Of a stretch of 33,184 nucleotides of DNA, positions 1 through 7,727 are shown piece after piece. Every line of letters starts with the position of its first letter. Positions within the stretch are counted from its first letter, which is position 1. Origin of the DNA: Bacteroidota bacterium (GTDB taxonomy: Bacteria > Bacteroidota > Bacteroidia > Chitinophagales > Chitinophagaceae); NCBI GenBank assembly GCA_023429825.1, contig JAEZDC010000125.1, positions 1 through 33,184 on the forward strand, given 5' to 3'. The notes under the pieces are model-generated. The model did no database searches. It saw only the letters and a program-made list of their open reading frames with translations, and was not told the DNA's origin. The translations under genes and the position numbers were made by a program.

Positions 1-228
1 AATTTTTCGTTCTTCTTCGGTTCGTGGTTTTTTAAAGAAATCGTACATGATGCCGGTGTCGCGGTGAGGACTTGCTATGAAATTTTCTATGCGTACCGAA
101 GTGGTATCAATTTTCCAACTGCCGAGGAGCGCTTTATCATAGATGATATTGTCTTCATTTACGAAAGGTTGTATACTGTTGACACAGCTATGCATTGTGA
201 CCAATAAAATAGGGATGATCAATTTCAT
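1..228 (-). CDS. Lipoprotein-like protein, N-terminal part (runs off the window)
   Basis: The reading frame is open from an ATG at 228 to the window edge and gives 76 residues. The start MKLIIPILLVTMHSC is a short hydrophobic leader with a cysteine at residue 15, consistent with a lipoprotein signal, although the lipobox (MHSC) is imperfect. The next stretch (QPFVNEDNIIYDKALLGSW) lines up with the same region of the upstream gene product (HPIYTETDILYEQSLVGNY), so the two look like tandem paralogues. Its ATG overlaps the upstream TGA as ATGA, which suggests translational coupling. The function is unknown; it is probably anchored in an envelope membrane. The C-terminal part lies outside the window. 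Confidence 0.7.
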   Translation of the reverse strand, partial: MKLIIPILLVTMHSCVNSIQPFVNEDNIIYDKALLGSWKIDTTSVRIENFIASPHRDTGIMYDFFKKPRTEEERKI

Positions 229-860
229 TGCAGTATTTTTTTATATGATTCAATCTGTTTATGTTCGAAAGCTTCTTTTTGATCGCCATATTTTTTTATG
301 AAATCCTGCAGCTGTTCAGTTGGTGCCGTGATGATTTTTATGTTTTGTTGACCAATACCCGTTTGTTCATATTTTATCCGAAGGCGTCTTTGATCTATTA
401 ATTTTTGAATGAAGTCCTGGTCCATCGGTAAGAGATGTATCATCCCTGCTGATGCCCTATCCAACTTGTATATCGCATGCATTGGAATAGAAAAGGCTTC
501 AAAAAATTCATTGTTACCGAAGCGACCCCGTAACGGGAAAAGATCAATGTAGGTGTTGCCTCCGAGTTTTACCAAGAAAGCTGCATACTCGCTAATGTTG
601 TTTCCCTGTTCATTTGTGTAGCGTAAAAGATATCCTTTGTTGCTAATGGCTTTGACCTTCGCAGGCAAGGCGGCTGGAGTAGCCGCGAGTTGCTGAATTA
701 TCAGCAATGGGGCCTGTTGTTCTTTGGTAGACCGATAGTTGCCGACAAGCGATTGTTCATAAAGAATATCCGTTTCGGTGTAGATTGGATGGAAGGTGAG
801 AAGGCAACCAGTTAGTGTTGTTAGTATCAAGCCAAATAATAGTAGGTGCGGGAGTTTCAT
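225..860 (-). CDS. Hypothetical lipoprotein
   Basis: This 211-residue protein begins MKLPHLLLFGLILTTLTGC, a type II signal peptide with lipobox LTGC (Cys19), so it should be lipidated and envelope-anchored. I do not recognise the mature domain. The N-terminal motif after the lipobox (HPIYTETDILYEQSLVGNY) recurs in the next gene, so these are tandem relatives. The gene starts 2 bp after the stop of the serine hydrolase gene upstream and overlaps the next gene by 4 bp, so it is inside a polycistronic unit. No catalytic motif is visible. A role in sensing or binding at the cell surface would be guesswork. Confidence 0.75.
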   Translation of the reverse strand: MKLPHLLLFGLILTTLTGCLLTFHPIYTETDILYEQSLVGNYRSTKEQQAPLLIIQQLAATPAALPAKVKAISNKGYLLRYTNEQGNNISEYAAFLVKLGGNTYIDLFPLRGRFGNNEFFEAFSIPMHAIYKLDRASAGMIHLLPMDQDFIQKLIDQRRLRIKYEQTGIGQQNIKIITAPTEQLQDFIKKYGDQKEAFEHKQIESYKKILQ

Positions 861-862
861 AA

Positions 863-2005
863 TCAGCTCTCTTTTATGTTTAGCAGTAATTCAAGTAATT
901 GTTTGCGAAAAGCTTTGTACAGCGTTGTGGTTTGACAATTCATCACTGCACCACAATTTGACAATACCACCAGTGACAATGACTGTTTCGGGAACCACCA
1001 TACATCGGCAGTGTAGGCTATATCCCTGCCCCTGTGACCAATTGCTGTACGGTCTTCGCCATACTGCTTGAAATCCTTCCATACGCCCAATCCAAAAGAA
1101 ACCTCTTTATCTTCAGCGTCATCAATAAACTGCGCCATTTCTTTTAAAGAGCTATCAGATAGCAATGTGCGTTCGATAAACAAAGCTTTAAAAAATTTTT
1201 GCAAGTCACCCGCGGTACTGTACACGCCGCTGTATCCGTTTCCGGATCCACCAGTGTTGAAGTCGATCAGATTGATGAGTCTTTTATCGTTATATAATTC
1301 TGCATAACCTTTTGCTGCCAGTTGCGGCACCTGCCGATTTTCGGAATAAAAGGTATTATTTAATTGCAACGGTTCAAATATCAAATCCTTTAGCAAATGG
1401 TGATGTTTTACTTTTTCTCCAAGCTCGTTATCCAGGATGATGGTTAGTAATAGAAAATTGGAGTTACTGTACACACCCTTTTCTCCCGGATTGAACAAGG
1501 GCTTTTGTTTTTGAAGAAATTTTATCAAGTCTGCCTGCTTCCAGTTATGCGCAGGCGTATTTAAAACATTTAAAAAAAAAGCAGGATGTTTTATGAAATC
1601 AGGGAGACCACTTGTATGATTTAGTAAATGATTGATGGTGATCTTATCTGCATTTGCGATGTTCTTAAACAAATGACCACACTTAAGCATGGTAATAGGC
1701 TGATAAAGAGAAAGTCTCCCCTGCTCTGCTAACTTAAGCGTAATAACTGCCACGAACATCTTCGTTACACTTGCAACCATCAATTGATTGTCGGCAGTCA
1801 TTAACCGGCCTTTTTCCAGGTCAGCATAGCCCGCACTAATGGTTTGTTCGTTGTTGTTTTGCCGAACGGAAACGACTAATCCAGGTAGCCCTTTATTGGT
1901 AAAGTCATCTGCAATCTGCTGAAGTGTTCTATACAAATTTTCTTTTTGCTGCGCCTTGCAAAACAGACAAGCAACGCAGCTGATAACTAAGTATAATGTT
2001 TTCAT
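863..2005 (-). CDS. Serine hydrolase, class C beta-lactamase/penicillin-binding-like family
   Basis: This 380-residue secreted protein has the serine beta-lactamase-like (PF00144) motifs in order: S79-V-T-K82 (SxxK nucleophile motif), Y179-S-N181 (YxN) and H324-R-G326 in the position of the KTG-like motif. The N-terminus is hydrophobic up to about residue 18 (CKAQ), consistent with export. The family covers D-aminopeptidases, esterases and PBP4*-type peptidoglycan hydrolases as well as beta-lactamases, so substrate cannot be assigned. Y-S-N with H-R-G favours an esterase or peptidase over an antibiotic-degrading AmpC. It lies 6 bp downstream of the secreted protein gene and 2 bp upstream of the lipoprotein gene, in one operon. 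Confidence 0.85.
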   Translation of the reverse strand: MKTLYLVISCVACLFCKAQQKENLYRTLQQIADDFTNKGLPGLVVSVRQNNNEQTISAGYADLEKGRLMTADNQLMVASVTKMFVAVITLKLAEQGRLSLYQPITMLKCGHLFKNIANADKITINHLLNHTSGLPDFIKHPAFFLNVLNTPAHNWKQADLIKFLQKQKPLFNPGEKGVYSNSNFLLLTIILDNELGEKVKHHHLLKDLIFEPLQLNNTFYSENRQVPQLAAKGYAELYNDKRLINLIDFNTGGSGNGYSGVYSTAGDLQKFFKALFIERTLLSDSSLKEMAQFIDDAEDKEVSFGLGVWKDFKQYGEDRTAIGHRGRDIAYTADVWWFPKQSLSLVVLSNCGAVMNCQTTTLYKAFRKQLLELLLNIKES

Positions 2006-2011
2006 GGGGTA

Positions 2012-2617
2012 TCATTTATAAAAAGTAAGTCCGAATGATTGATGTGGAAGGGCAGGAGCATACTTGTTAATGAAGGGACCTTGTAACCATAGTTTATAAT
2101 TTACCGCGGTAGCTGTGTATCCCTTGCCGATGAATCTGGCATATCCTGCCCCGATAGTAAGGCCTCCTGTCCACTGCAGTTTAACTGCGCTTTGATTAAA
2201 GTTTTTTTCGATGATAGTTGAGTTGCATTTTCTCAGTAGCACGAGACAACCTGCTTCCAAGGCTGGTTGTAGAAAGATTCCGGAGGATTTGGCACCTTGA
2301 AAATGAAAACCCTGTTGAAAAGAAATAGAGGCACCCTGTTGCAACGATCTATTCTTTATATATCCCACATTGACACTTCTATATGTTCCGCCGTTATCGT
2401 CACCTGTGTTTAAAAGAACTTTTCCAAGAGATAGACGCCAGCTTTGGGTGAGCGTTTTGAGGGAAGTTTTGGGACGGTACTTACTAAAGAACGGCATTGA
2501 AATATTATCCAGCTGAACTGTAAAGCTCCATTTAGGTTGAATAGAAGGACCGCTTTTCTGAGCGTAGGTTGTTTGTGCAAACAAGCAGATGAAAAGGGTG
2601 TAAAGGAAGTGCTTCAT
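2012..2617 (-). CDS. Secreted hypothetical protein, possibly a small outer-membrane barrel
   Basis: This 201-residue protein has a clear Sec signal peptide (MKHFLYTLFICLFAQTTYAQ, cleavage after YAQ). The mature part is rich in alternating polar and aromatic residues (for example SWRLSLGKVLL, VNVGYIKNRS, GGLTIGAGYARF) and ends in SFGLTFYK. This is compatible with a small beta-barrel or an outer-membrane-associated protein, but I cannot name a family. It is the first gene of the minus-strand operon that continues through the serine hydrolase and the two lipoproteins. A -10-like TACGTTTA lies at 2674-2681 on the minus strand and fits the Bacteroidota consensus except for the last base. Confidence 0.65.
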   Translation of the reverse strand: MKHFLYTLFICLFAQTTYAQKSGPSIQPKWSFTVQLDNISMPFFSKYRPKTSLKTLTQSWRLSLGKVLLNTGDDNGGTYRSVNVGYIKNRSLQQGASISFQQGFHFQGAKSSGIFLQPALEAGCLVLLRKCNSTIIEKNFNQSAVKLQWTGGLTIGAGYARFIGKGYTATAVNYKLWLQGPFINKYAPALPHQSFGLTFYK

Positions 2618-2739
2618 GGCTAAAAATTTAGACCAAGCTAGTAGTGAAGGGAGCCGATAAAAATCTTTTTCGGTAAACGTATTAACTCCGGCTGTGAGCG
2701 TTAAAATATAGCAGGTGAAATTCTTTTGATGACGGTAAG

Positions 2740-3480
2740 GTAAAAGCGCCTGCGGCTAAAAGAAGCGGAGCGCTGCCAGGAGTAATGGCAGCGAAGGGTG
2801 AGCCGAGCTAAAGCGAGCCGTGAAAGCCACCGGAGCGAATGGGGAGGTGGCTTGCGAGCCCCCACGGAGGGGCTGGACATTAAAGCCCCGCTTTTAGCGG
2901 GGCGATGGGTAGCTCCATAGGAGGTTGCCGCAGTATATTTTCCGCTTGCGGGTACGAAGGCAACCGAACTATGCAAGTGAAGTTAGTGCTGCAGCGAAAT
3001 GAAGTATGAATGAGCTGTGCAGGCTCGAGCATGGCGCAGCACTTACTGAACGCAGCCGTAGTGGGGCGCCGGCGAGCAAAATTATTGGCAGCGGGTGGAC
3101 AGAGCAATACTGAATGAAGTAGCGATGAACGAAGCGTAATGGAACCCAGTGCCCTTCGAGAGCCCCAGGGTGACAGCCATGTTGCGGCATACGAAGTATG
3201 TGCACACCTTGAATTGGCTTGCTGCGTGGCTACTGGTGTGCCATGCTGAAGTATGCAAAGCAAAGGCACGTGGTGGAATGAAGCGGAAGTGAAGAGTAAA
3301 TGAATGAAATGTTGCGATGGACACAGGAGCTGCCGTGACGATGGAGGAGGAAGCTAAGCAGTGTGACAAACTTTTAACCTTGAGGTATTACGGAGCTTGC
3401 GTAGGAATACCGAAAGGGCATGCACTTAAAAGCAAATCCGAAAAGGATATAAAAATGATTTTGCTTTTTAGTGCAATGGT
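2740..3480. repeat. GC-rich, hairpin-dense non-coding block (probable mosaic of dispersed repeats)
   Basis: No credible gene occupies this stretch; its open frames are overlapping, low-complexity and share no protein motif. It is more GC-rich than its flanks and contains a chain of perfect stems: 2771-2777 with 2787-2793, 2824-2831 with 2846-2853, 2857-2862 with 2869-2874, 2885-2891 with 2897-2903, 2923-2929 with 2959-2965, 2985-2992 with 3036-3043, 3188-3192 with 3196-3200, and 3202-3208 with 3235-3241. At 3152-3175 lies CCCTTCGA-N8-AGGGTGACA, which resembles a motif I recall as highly repeated in many bacterial genomes. The block is followed by the long hairpin at 3421-3475. It may be a repeat cluster, a non-autonomous mobile element or a large structured RNA. 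Confidence 0.6.
3421..3475. repeat. Long imperfect inverted repeat at the edge of the hairpin-rich block
   Basis: The arms at 3421-3438 and 3457-3475 are near-perfect reverse complements (TGCACTTAAAAGCAAATC against GATTTTGCTTTTTAGTGCA), with one mismatch and one extra A. The loop holds a second small stem (ATCC/GGAT). It sits about 50 bp beyond the point where phosphoesterase homology stops, so it is a candidate end of an inserted element. The T-rich right arm could also act as a transcription terminator. Confidence 0.65.
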
Positions 3481-3896
3481 TTGGCGCACCTGCTTGAAGT
3501 GACGACGAATGAGGAACACCTTTGACCCATCAAATGGCTTTCTTTCTCCTGCTTCGTTTTCTTTTTTTCTGCAGGTTCAAACGTACCTGCGTCCCAGATG
3601 ATCACACTGCCTGCACCATAATTTCCTTTAGGAATATTGCCTTCAAAATCTTTGTAATCGATAGGATGATCTTCTACCATGAATGCCGAACGTCGTACTG
3701 CAGGATCCAGTGAAGGTCCTTTAGGAACCGCCCAGCTTTTGAGCGTGCCTTTTATTTCAAGACGGAAATCATAATGCAGGTGGGAAGCTTTGTGTTTTTG
3801 TACCACGAATTGTAACGTCGCCGAATTGCTTTTACCACCGGCGGGCTCACGTGTTTTAGAAAGGTTTCTTTTTTTATGGTATTCTTCCAGCGCCAC
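3468..3896 (-). pseudogene. LigD-type DNA 3'-phosphoesterase domain, C-terminally truncated
   Basis: Residues 1 to about 122 match the 3'-phosphoesterase domain of bacterial DNA ligase D, which trims 3'-phosphate or 3'-ribonucleotide ends in non-homologous end joining. The expected metal and active-site residues are visible: H35, H41, D43, R45 (KHKASHLHYDFRLE), H77 (EDHPIDY) and Y81. The family usually continues for some 50-60 more residues (a second beta-sheet half). Here the sequence changes after KKTKQEKESHLM into a Cys/Ser-rich tail of about 20 residues encoded by the hairpin-rich repeat DNA. The gene therefore looks interrupted, with the catalytic core kept and the fold incomplete. It follows the unknown gene upstream by 6 bp. 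A short functional variant cannot be excluded. Confidence 0.65.
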
Positions 3897-3902
3897 TGCC
3901 TG

Positions 3903-4583
3903 CTAACTTTTTGCTTTTTGTCTTTTATACACAGATGTATCGAGCTTACACCTTTTGACAAACCAATCTCTTATCTCCTCGATGGAATAGGTATTATGAG
4001 TAGCCTTCCAATCCAGCAACGGGAGATCTTCGTAGGAAGATAAGTCGGCTGTTTTACCTGCTTTCTCAAGTGCCTCCCGGATTATCGCATTACGATTATC
4101 TATCTGTACCCGGGAAGGTCTAACGGTCTTTTTTATGAGCTTTATATCAAAGCCAAGGTCCCAACCACTTTCAATCCGGAACAGAATTCCTTTCTGATGG
4201 ATTGTTGTTAGTACTTTCTCAAGATAAATATTCTTCGGAGCTTTTTCCTGAAGCCATGTAATCATTTTGGGCTCATCATCTGCATACTCCCAAAACAGCT
4301 TGTTGACCGCTTCTTCTACAGTTGGTGTGTTGAACCGCACATACCAATCAACCGGCTTCAAAGGAGACAGCCTGCCGAGAGTGGCTTCAGGTGTTTCATA
4401 GAGCACCGAGCTGCCGTCGCTCAGGTCATCCACCAGGAAGCGGGATATGTTTCCTTTCACATGATTTGCATAAAACCCGGTTTTTAGTTCATTTTCAATA
4501 CGGATGTTTCTTTCGAAAGCATAAAAGGTTCGCAATATAGCACCCACTTCAAAGTAACTCTGTTTGGTTTGCTTAACCGGCAT
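3903..4583 (-). CDS. Hypothetical protein, 226 residues
   Basis: I do not recognise this protein. It has no signal peptide or membrane segment, so it is probably cytoplasmic. It is mixed alpha/beta in character, with conserved-looking patches such as EYADDEPKMITWLQEKAPKNIYLEK and SGWDLGFDIKL, and a basic C-terminus (VYKRQKAKS). It is the first gene of a two-gene minus-strand unit with the broken phosphoesterase 6 bp downstream, and it is divergent from the DUF72 gene. Its position among repair genes suggests a nucleic-acid-related role, but that rests on neighbourhood only. The length and codon pattern look like a real gene. Confidence 0.6.
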   Translation of the reverse strand: MPVKQTKQSYFEVGAILRTFYAFERNIRIENELKTGFYANHVKGNISRFLVDDLSDGSSVLYETPEATLGRLSPLKPVDWYVRFNTPTVEEAVNKLFWEYADDEPKMITWLQEKAPKNIYLEKVLTTIHQKGILFRIESGWDLGFDIKLIKKTVRPSRVQIDNRNAIIREALEKAGKTADLSSYEDLPLLDWKATHNTYSIEEIRDWFVKRCKLDTSVYKRQKAKS

Positions 4584-4656
4584 AGAAAGAATGACTCAAA
4601 TACAATTCCATTTTTTACGACAAAGTTTGGTGGCATATTTTTTCGAGTAAAGAGAT

Positions 4657-5424
4657 ATGGCCAAGAAGAAAATTTATATCGGTACTTCAGGCTGGCATTA
4701 TAAGCATTGGATAGGGAGGTTCTATCCAGAAAAAATATCAGCCAAAGAGCAATTTGAGTTTTATACAAAGCATTTTAATAACGTAGAGATCAATAATTCT
4801 TTTTACAAGCTTCCGCCAAGAGAAGTATTTGAAGGATGGTATCAATATTCTCCAAAGAAATTCACGTTCATCATCAAAGCAAATCGGTTTATCACCCATA
4901 ATTTAAAACTTAGCAGGCCACAGGAGCCGATCACAAGATTGTTCAATAGCATACTGGCATTGAAGGAAAAGCTCGGACCGATATTATTCCAACTTCCTCC
5001 TAAGTGGAACGTCAATGTGGAGCGACTTAGAGATTTCATCACGGCGTTACCGAAAGGACATAGGTATGTGTTTGAATTTAGAAATGAAACGTGGTATACG
5101 CAAGAGGTGTATGATGTATTATCGGAAAATAACTGTGCGTTTTGTATATATGAATTAGCGGGTCATATTTCTCCGGTAAAGATCACTGCAGATTTTGTGT
5201 ATGTACGCTTGCATGGACCGTCACCGAATAAATACCAGGGCAGTTATACAAAAGCACAATTGCAAAAGTGGGCGAAGCAATGTTTGGATTGGCAGCAACG
5301 GAAGAAAGATGTGTATGTGTATTTCGATAATGACCAGGATGCATATGCTGCGTTTAATGCCATCACTTTAAAAGACCTGGTAAAACAAGTATCAGAAAGA
5401 AAAGTACCGCAGCTAAAACGCTGA
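4657..5424 (+). CDS. DUF72 domain protein (YecE-like)
   Basis: This 255-residue protein is a full-length DUF72/YecE-family member with a TIM-barrel-like fold. Family hallmarks include the opening IYIGTSGWHYKHWIGRFYP, VEINNSFYKLP, FIIKANRFITH, ILFQLPPKW, FEFRNETW and the late YVRLHGPS and YVYFDNDQDAYA. No enzymatic activity is firmly established for the family. A TATTTTTT element that is close to the Bacteroidota -10 lies about 15-20 bp before the ATG. The gene is divergent from the unknown 226-residue gene and lies 65 bp before imuA on the same strand. DUF72 genes often occur near repair genes in Bacteroidota, but a functional link is inference. Confidence 0.9.
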   Translation: MAKKKIYIGTSGWHYKHWIGRFYPEKISAKEQFEFYTKHFNNVEINNSFYKLPPREVFEGWYQYSPKKFTFIIKANRFITHNLKLSRPQEPITRLFNSILALKEKLGPILFQLPPKWNVNVERLRDFITALPKGHRYVFEFRNETWYTQEVYDVLSENNCAFCIYELAGHISPVKITADFVYVRLHGPSPNKYQGSYTKAQLQKWAKQCLDWQQRKKDVYVYFDNDQDAYAAFNAITLKDLVKQVSERKVPQLKR

Positions 5425-5468
5425 TATCCAAACGTAATTATTTTAGCAATCTAATACTAAAGTAATTA

Positions 5469-5481
5469 GTAATATTGTTAC
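5469..5481 (+). promoter_or_regulatory. Candidate -10 and overlapping dyad upstream of imuA
   Basis: GTAA-N5-TTAC is a short inverted repeat overlapping TAATATTG (5470-5477), which differs from the Bacteroidota -10 TAnnTTTG by one base. The imuA ATG follows at 5490. A dyad on top of a -10 fits a repressor site, and imuA cassettes are commonly SOS-controlled, so LexA is the obvious candidate. The site is short and seen once, so this is tentative. Confidence 0.3.
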
Positions 5482-5489
5482 GGGTTAGG

Positions 5490-6218
5490 ATGGGTACACA
5501 GCATGCAAATACAATTGCTGCGCTGCAAAAAGAAATTCTCTTAATGCAGGGGTTTAAACCTGCATTGAGTGTTGCGGCGAACAATGGTGGATTATCATTG
5601 ATCAAAGAGGCATTTCCCAACCAAAGCTTCCCTTTGGGGGCAGTGCATGAGTTTTTTACATCTAATGTTGAAGATGCTTCTGCTTCCTATGGTTTTATCT
5701 CTGGTATTTTATCATCATTAATGCTAAACGGAGGCGTAAGCATATGGATCAGTAAAGCACCGCTCATCTTTCCACCTGCATTGACGCAATATGGAATTGA
5801 TCCTTCAAAGATCATTTTCATTCATCCTAAAAAAGATAAAGACGTCTTGTTTGTAACAGAAGAAGCATTGAAGTCTGAAGGGCTGAGTGCAGTTGTAGCA
5901 GATATCAAAGAGATGAGTTTTACCGAGAGCAGGCGGTTTCAACTGGCGACGGAGCAAAGTAATGTGACTGCATTTATTGTGCGAAACAAACCAAGAAATC
6001 TATCAACAGCTTCAGTGACAAGATGGAGAATAAAGCCAATTACATGTGAGCAGTATCAGGAACTTCCTGGAATATCTTTTCCAAAATGGAATGTTGAACT
6101 AACAAAGGTGAGGAATGGAAAGCCAGGTGAATGGCAAATGGAGTGGAAGTCTGTAGGGTTTGCTTTAGTTAAGCAGAGCCAGATAAAGATCATCGAACAG
6201 TTAAGAAAAGTAGTGTGA
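5490..6218 (+). CDS. imuA: ImuA, RecA-like accessory factor of the ImuB-DnaE2 mutasome
   Basis: This 242-residue protein is assigned to the ImuA/SulA-like family by its position and pattern (FPLGAVHEFF, IWISKAPLIFPPALTQYGIDPSKIIFIHP). ImuA helps the mutagenic translesion complex with ImuB and DnaE2. The segment equivalent to the RecA Walker A loop (TSNVEDASASYG) has no GK(T/S), so ATP binding is probably lost, as in many ImuA proteins. I chose the ATG at 5490; an in-frame TTG at 5475 lies inside the likely -10 and is unlikely. The stop TGA overlaps the imuB ATG by one base (TGATG), so the two are translationally coupled. Confidence 0.85.
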   Translation: MGTQHANTIAALQKEILLMQGFKPALSVAANNGGLSLIKEAFPNQSFPLGAVHEFFTSNVEDASASYGFISGILSSLMLNGGVSIWISKAPLIFPPALTQYGIDPSKIIFIHPKKDKDVLFVTEEALKSEGLSAVVADIKEMSFTESRRFQLATEQSNVTAFIVRNKPRNLSTASVTRWRIKPITCEQYQELPGISFPKWNVELTKVRNGKPGEWQMEWKSVGFALVKQSQIKIIEQLRKVV

Positions 6219-7717
6219 TGAAAAGATTTGTGAGTATATGGTTTCCATATTTGGTTACTGACTGGTTTGCCTTGCAGCAAACACAGCTGAAGGCTATTCC
6301 TTTTGTAGTGAAAGCCAGTTCCAGGGGCAGGATAGTGATTGTGGCGGCTAATGCGATGGCGCATCAGAAAGGCATTCGGGAAGGGATGGCTTTGGCAGAT
6401 ATAAGAGCGATTTACCCGGATATTATAGCCGTAGATGAAAAGAAAGGTTTAACCAATCAATTGTATAAACGCATCGCTGAATGGTGTATCCGTTTTACAC
6501 CGGTTGCATCGATCGACCCTTTGGGCGGTATTATACTGGACGCAACCGGGTGCCCGCATCTATGGGGTAGCGATGAAGCTTATGTACAGGATATCATCAA
6601 ACGTTTGCATGCAAAAGGGTATCAGGCAAGGGCAGCCATGGCAGATACGATTGGTGCCGCATGGGCTGTTGTTCGATATTATAAAAATATTCTTGCTCTT
6701 GGTCCGGGAAGACAGGCAGAAATGCTGATGGATCTTCCACCTTCGTCTTTAAGAATCAATACAGCTATTGCGGAACGGTTAGATCAACTGGGGCTTTACC
6801 AGGTAAAAGATATTGTTTCCATGCCAAGCAGTGCATTGAGGAGAAGATTTGGAAAAGATATCATTACACGATTGAACCAGGCGTTTGGAAATGAACCAGA
6901 ATTTATAGAAGGTATTCAGCCTGAAGAACCGTACCAGGAAAGATTGCCGTGCCTCGAACCTATTCAACGGATAGAGGGAATAGAGATCGCAGTCCAACGT
7001 TTACTGGACAGTTTATGTAAGCAATTGAGTGCCGCAGGCAAAGGTGTTCGTTTAGCCCAGCTTGTATGTTATAGAATAGATGGTAAAAAACAAACGATAG
7101 AGATCGGTACCAGTGCAGCATCCAATAATTCAAAGCACCTGTCTCATTTGTATGAATTGAAGCTGGGTACTATCGAACCTGGGTTAGGTATTGAATTGTT
7201 TACACTCACAGCGAGTAAAGTTGAAGATCACATAGCAAGACAACAACAGATATGGAAACAGGCTGGTGATCTTGCAGGAACACGTGTTTCAGAATGCATG
7301 GATCGTATTGCTGGACGTATAGGAACGCATTCGATTCAACGATATCTCCCGGCAGAACATTACCTGCCTGAAAAATCCTATAAGCCCGCTACATCATTGA
7401 AAGATGAAGCAAATACAGAATGGTACGTAGACAGGCCACGCCCCATAATATTGTTGCCAATACCGGAAGTGATTGAAGTAACGGCACCGATACCGGATTA
7501 TCCGCCGATGATGTTCAGGTATAAAGGCAAGTTGCATAAAGTAGTAAAGGCTGATGGCCCGGAAAGAATTGAACAAGAGTGGTGGATACGAAACGGTAGA
7601 CATAGAGATTATTATGCGATAGAAGATGAAGAAGGCTGCAGGTATTGGTTATTTAGGTCGGGGCATTATGATGTGGAGAAGACTTATAGATGGTTTTTGC
7701 ATGGCGTTTTTGCTTAA
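6218..7717 (+). CDS. imuB: ImuB, catalytically inactive Y-family polymerase homologue
   Basis: This 499-residue protein has the Y-family fold: a palm-like N-terminus (RFVSIWFPYLVTDWF), a central region with LGLYQVKDIVSMPSSALRRRFG (helix-hairpin-helix-like) and a long C-terminal extension. Catalytic acidic positions are lost: the first Asp motif is replaced by SIWFPYLVTDW, and the usual SIDE is SID100-P101. This is typical of ImuB, which acts as a scaffold linking DnaE2 to the beta clamp rather than as a polymerase. The ATG at 6218 is preferred over GTG at 6215 because it overlaps the imuA stop. dnaE2 starts 10 bp after the imuB stop, so the three genes form one operon. Confidence 0.92.
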   Translation: MKRFVSIWFPYLVTDWFALQQTQLKAIPFVVKASSRGRIVIVAANAMAHQKGIREGMALADIRAIYPDIIAVDEKKGLTNQLYKRIAEWCIRFTPVASIDPLGGIILDATGCPHLWGSDEAYVQDIIKRLHAKGYQARAAMADTIGAAWAVVRYYKNILALGPGRQAEMLMDLPPSSLRINTAIAERLDQLGLYQVKDIVSMPSSALRRRFGKDIITRLNQAFGNEPEFIEGIQPEEPYQERLPCLEPIQRIEGIEIAVQRLLDSLCKQLSAAGKGVRLAQLVCYRIDGKKQTIEIGTSAASNNSKHLSHLYELKLGTIEPGLGIELFTLTASKVEDHIARQQQIWKQAGDLAGTRVSECMDRIAGRIGTHSIQRYLPAEHYLPEKSYKPATSLKDEANTEWYVDRPRPIILLPIPEVIEVTAPIPDYPPMMFRYKGKLHKVVKADGPERIEQEWWIRNGRHRDYYAIEDEEGCRYWLFRSGHYDVEKTYRWFLHGVFA

Positions 7718-7727
7718 GGAAAGAGTT

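Noticed and set aside
796..1307. Plus-strand frames opposite the serine hydrolase
   Set aside because: The minus-strand frame carries the family motifs; these are antisense shadows.
2880..3369. Open frames of 78-129 codons on the minus strand in the hairpin-rich block
   Set aside because: They overlap each other in different frames, have skewed Ser/His/Ala composition, carry no motif and lie in structured repeat DNA.
2740..3480. Group II intron, CRISPR array or retron
   Set aside because: There are no regularly spaced identical repeats, no recognisable domain V hairpin and no reverse transcriptase in or next to the block.
6218..7717. Loss of catalytic acidic residues in ImuB as a novelty
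   Set aside because: Inactive Y-family homologues are the norm for ImuB.
7626..7727. N-terminal extension of DnaE2 from an upstream ATG
   Set aside because: The extension overlaps imuB, and family homology with a good ribosome site begins at the ATG at 7728.
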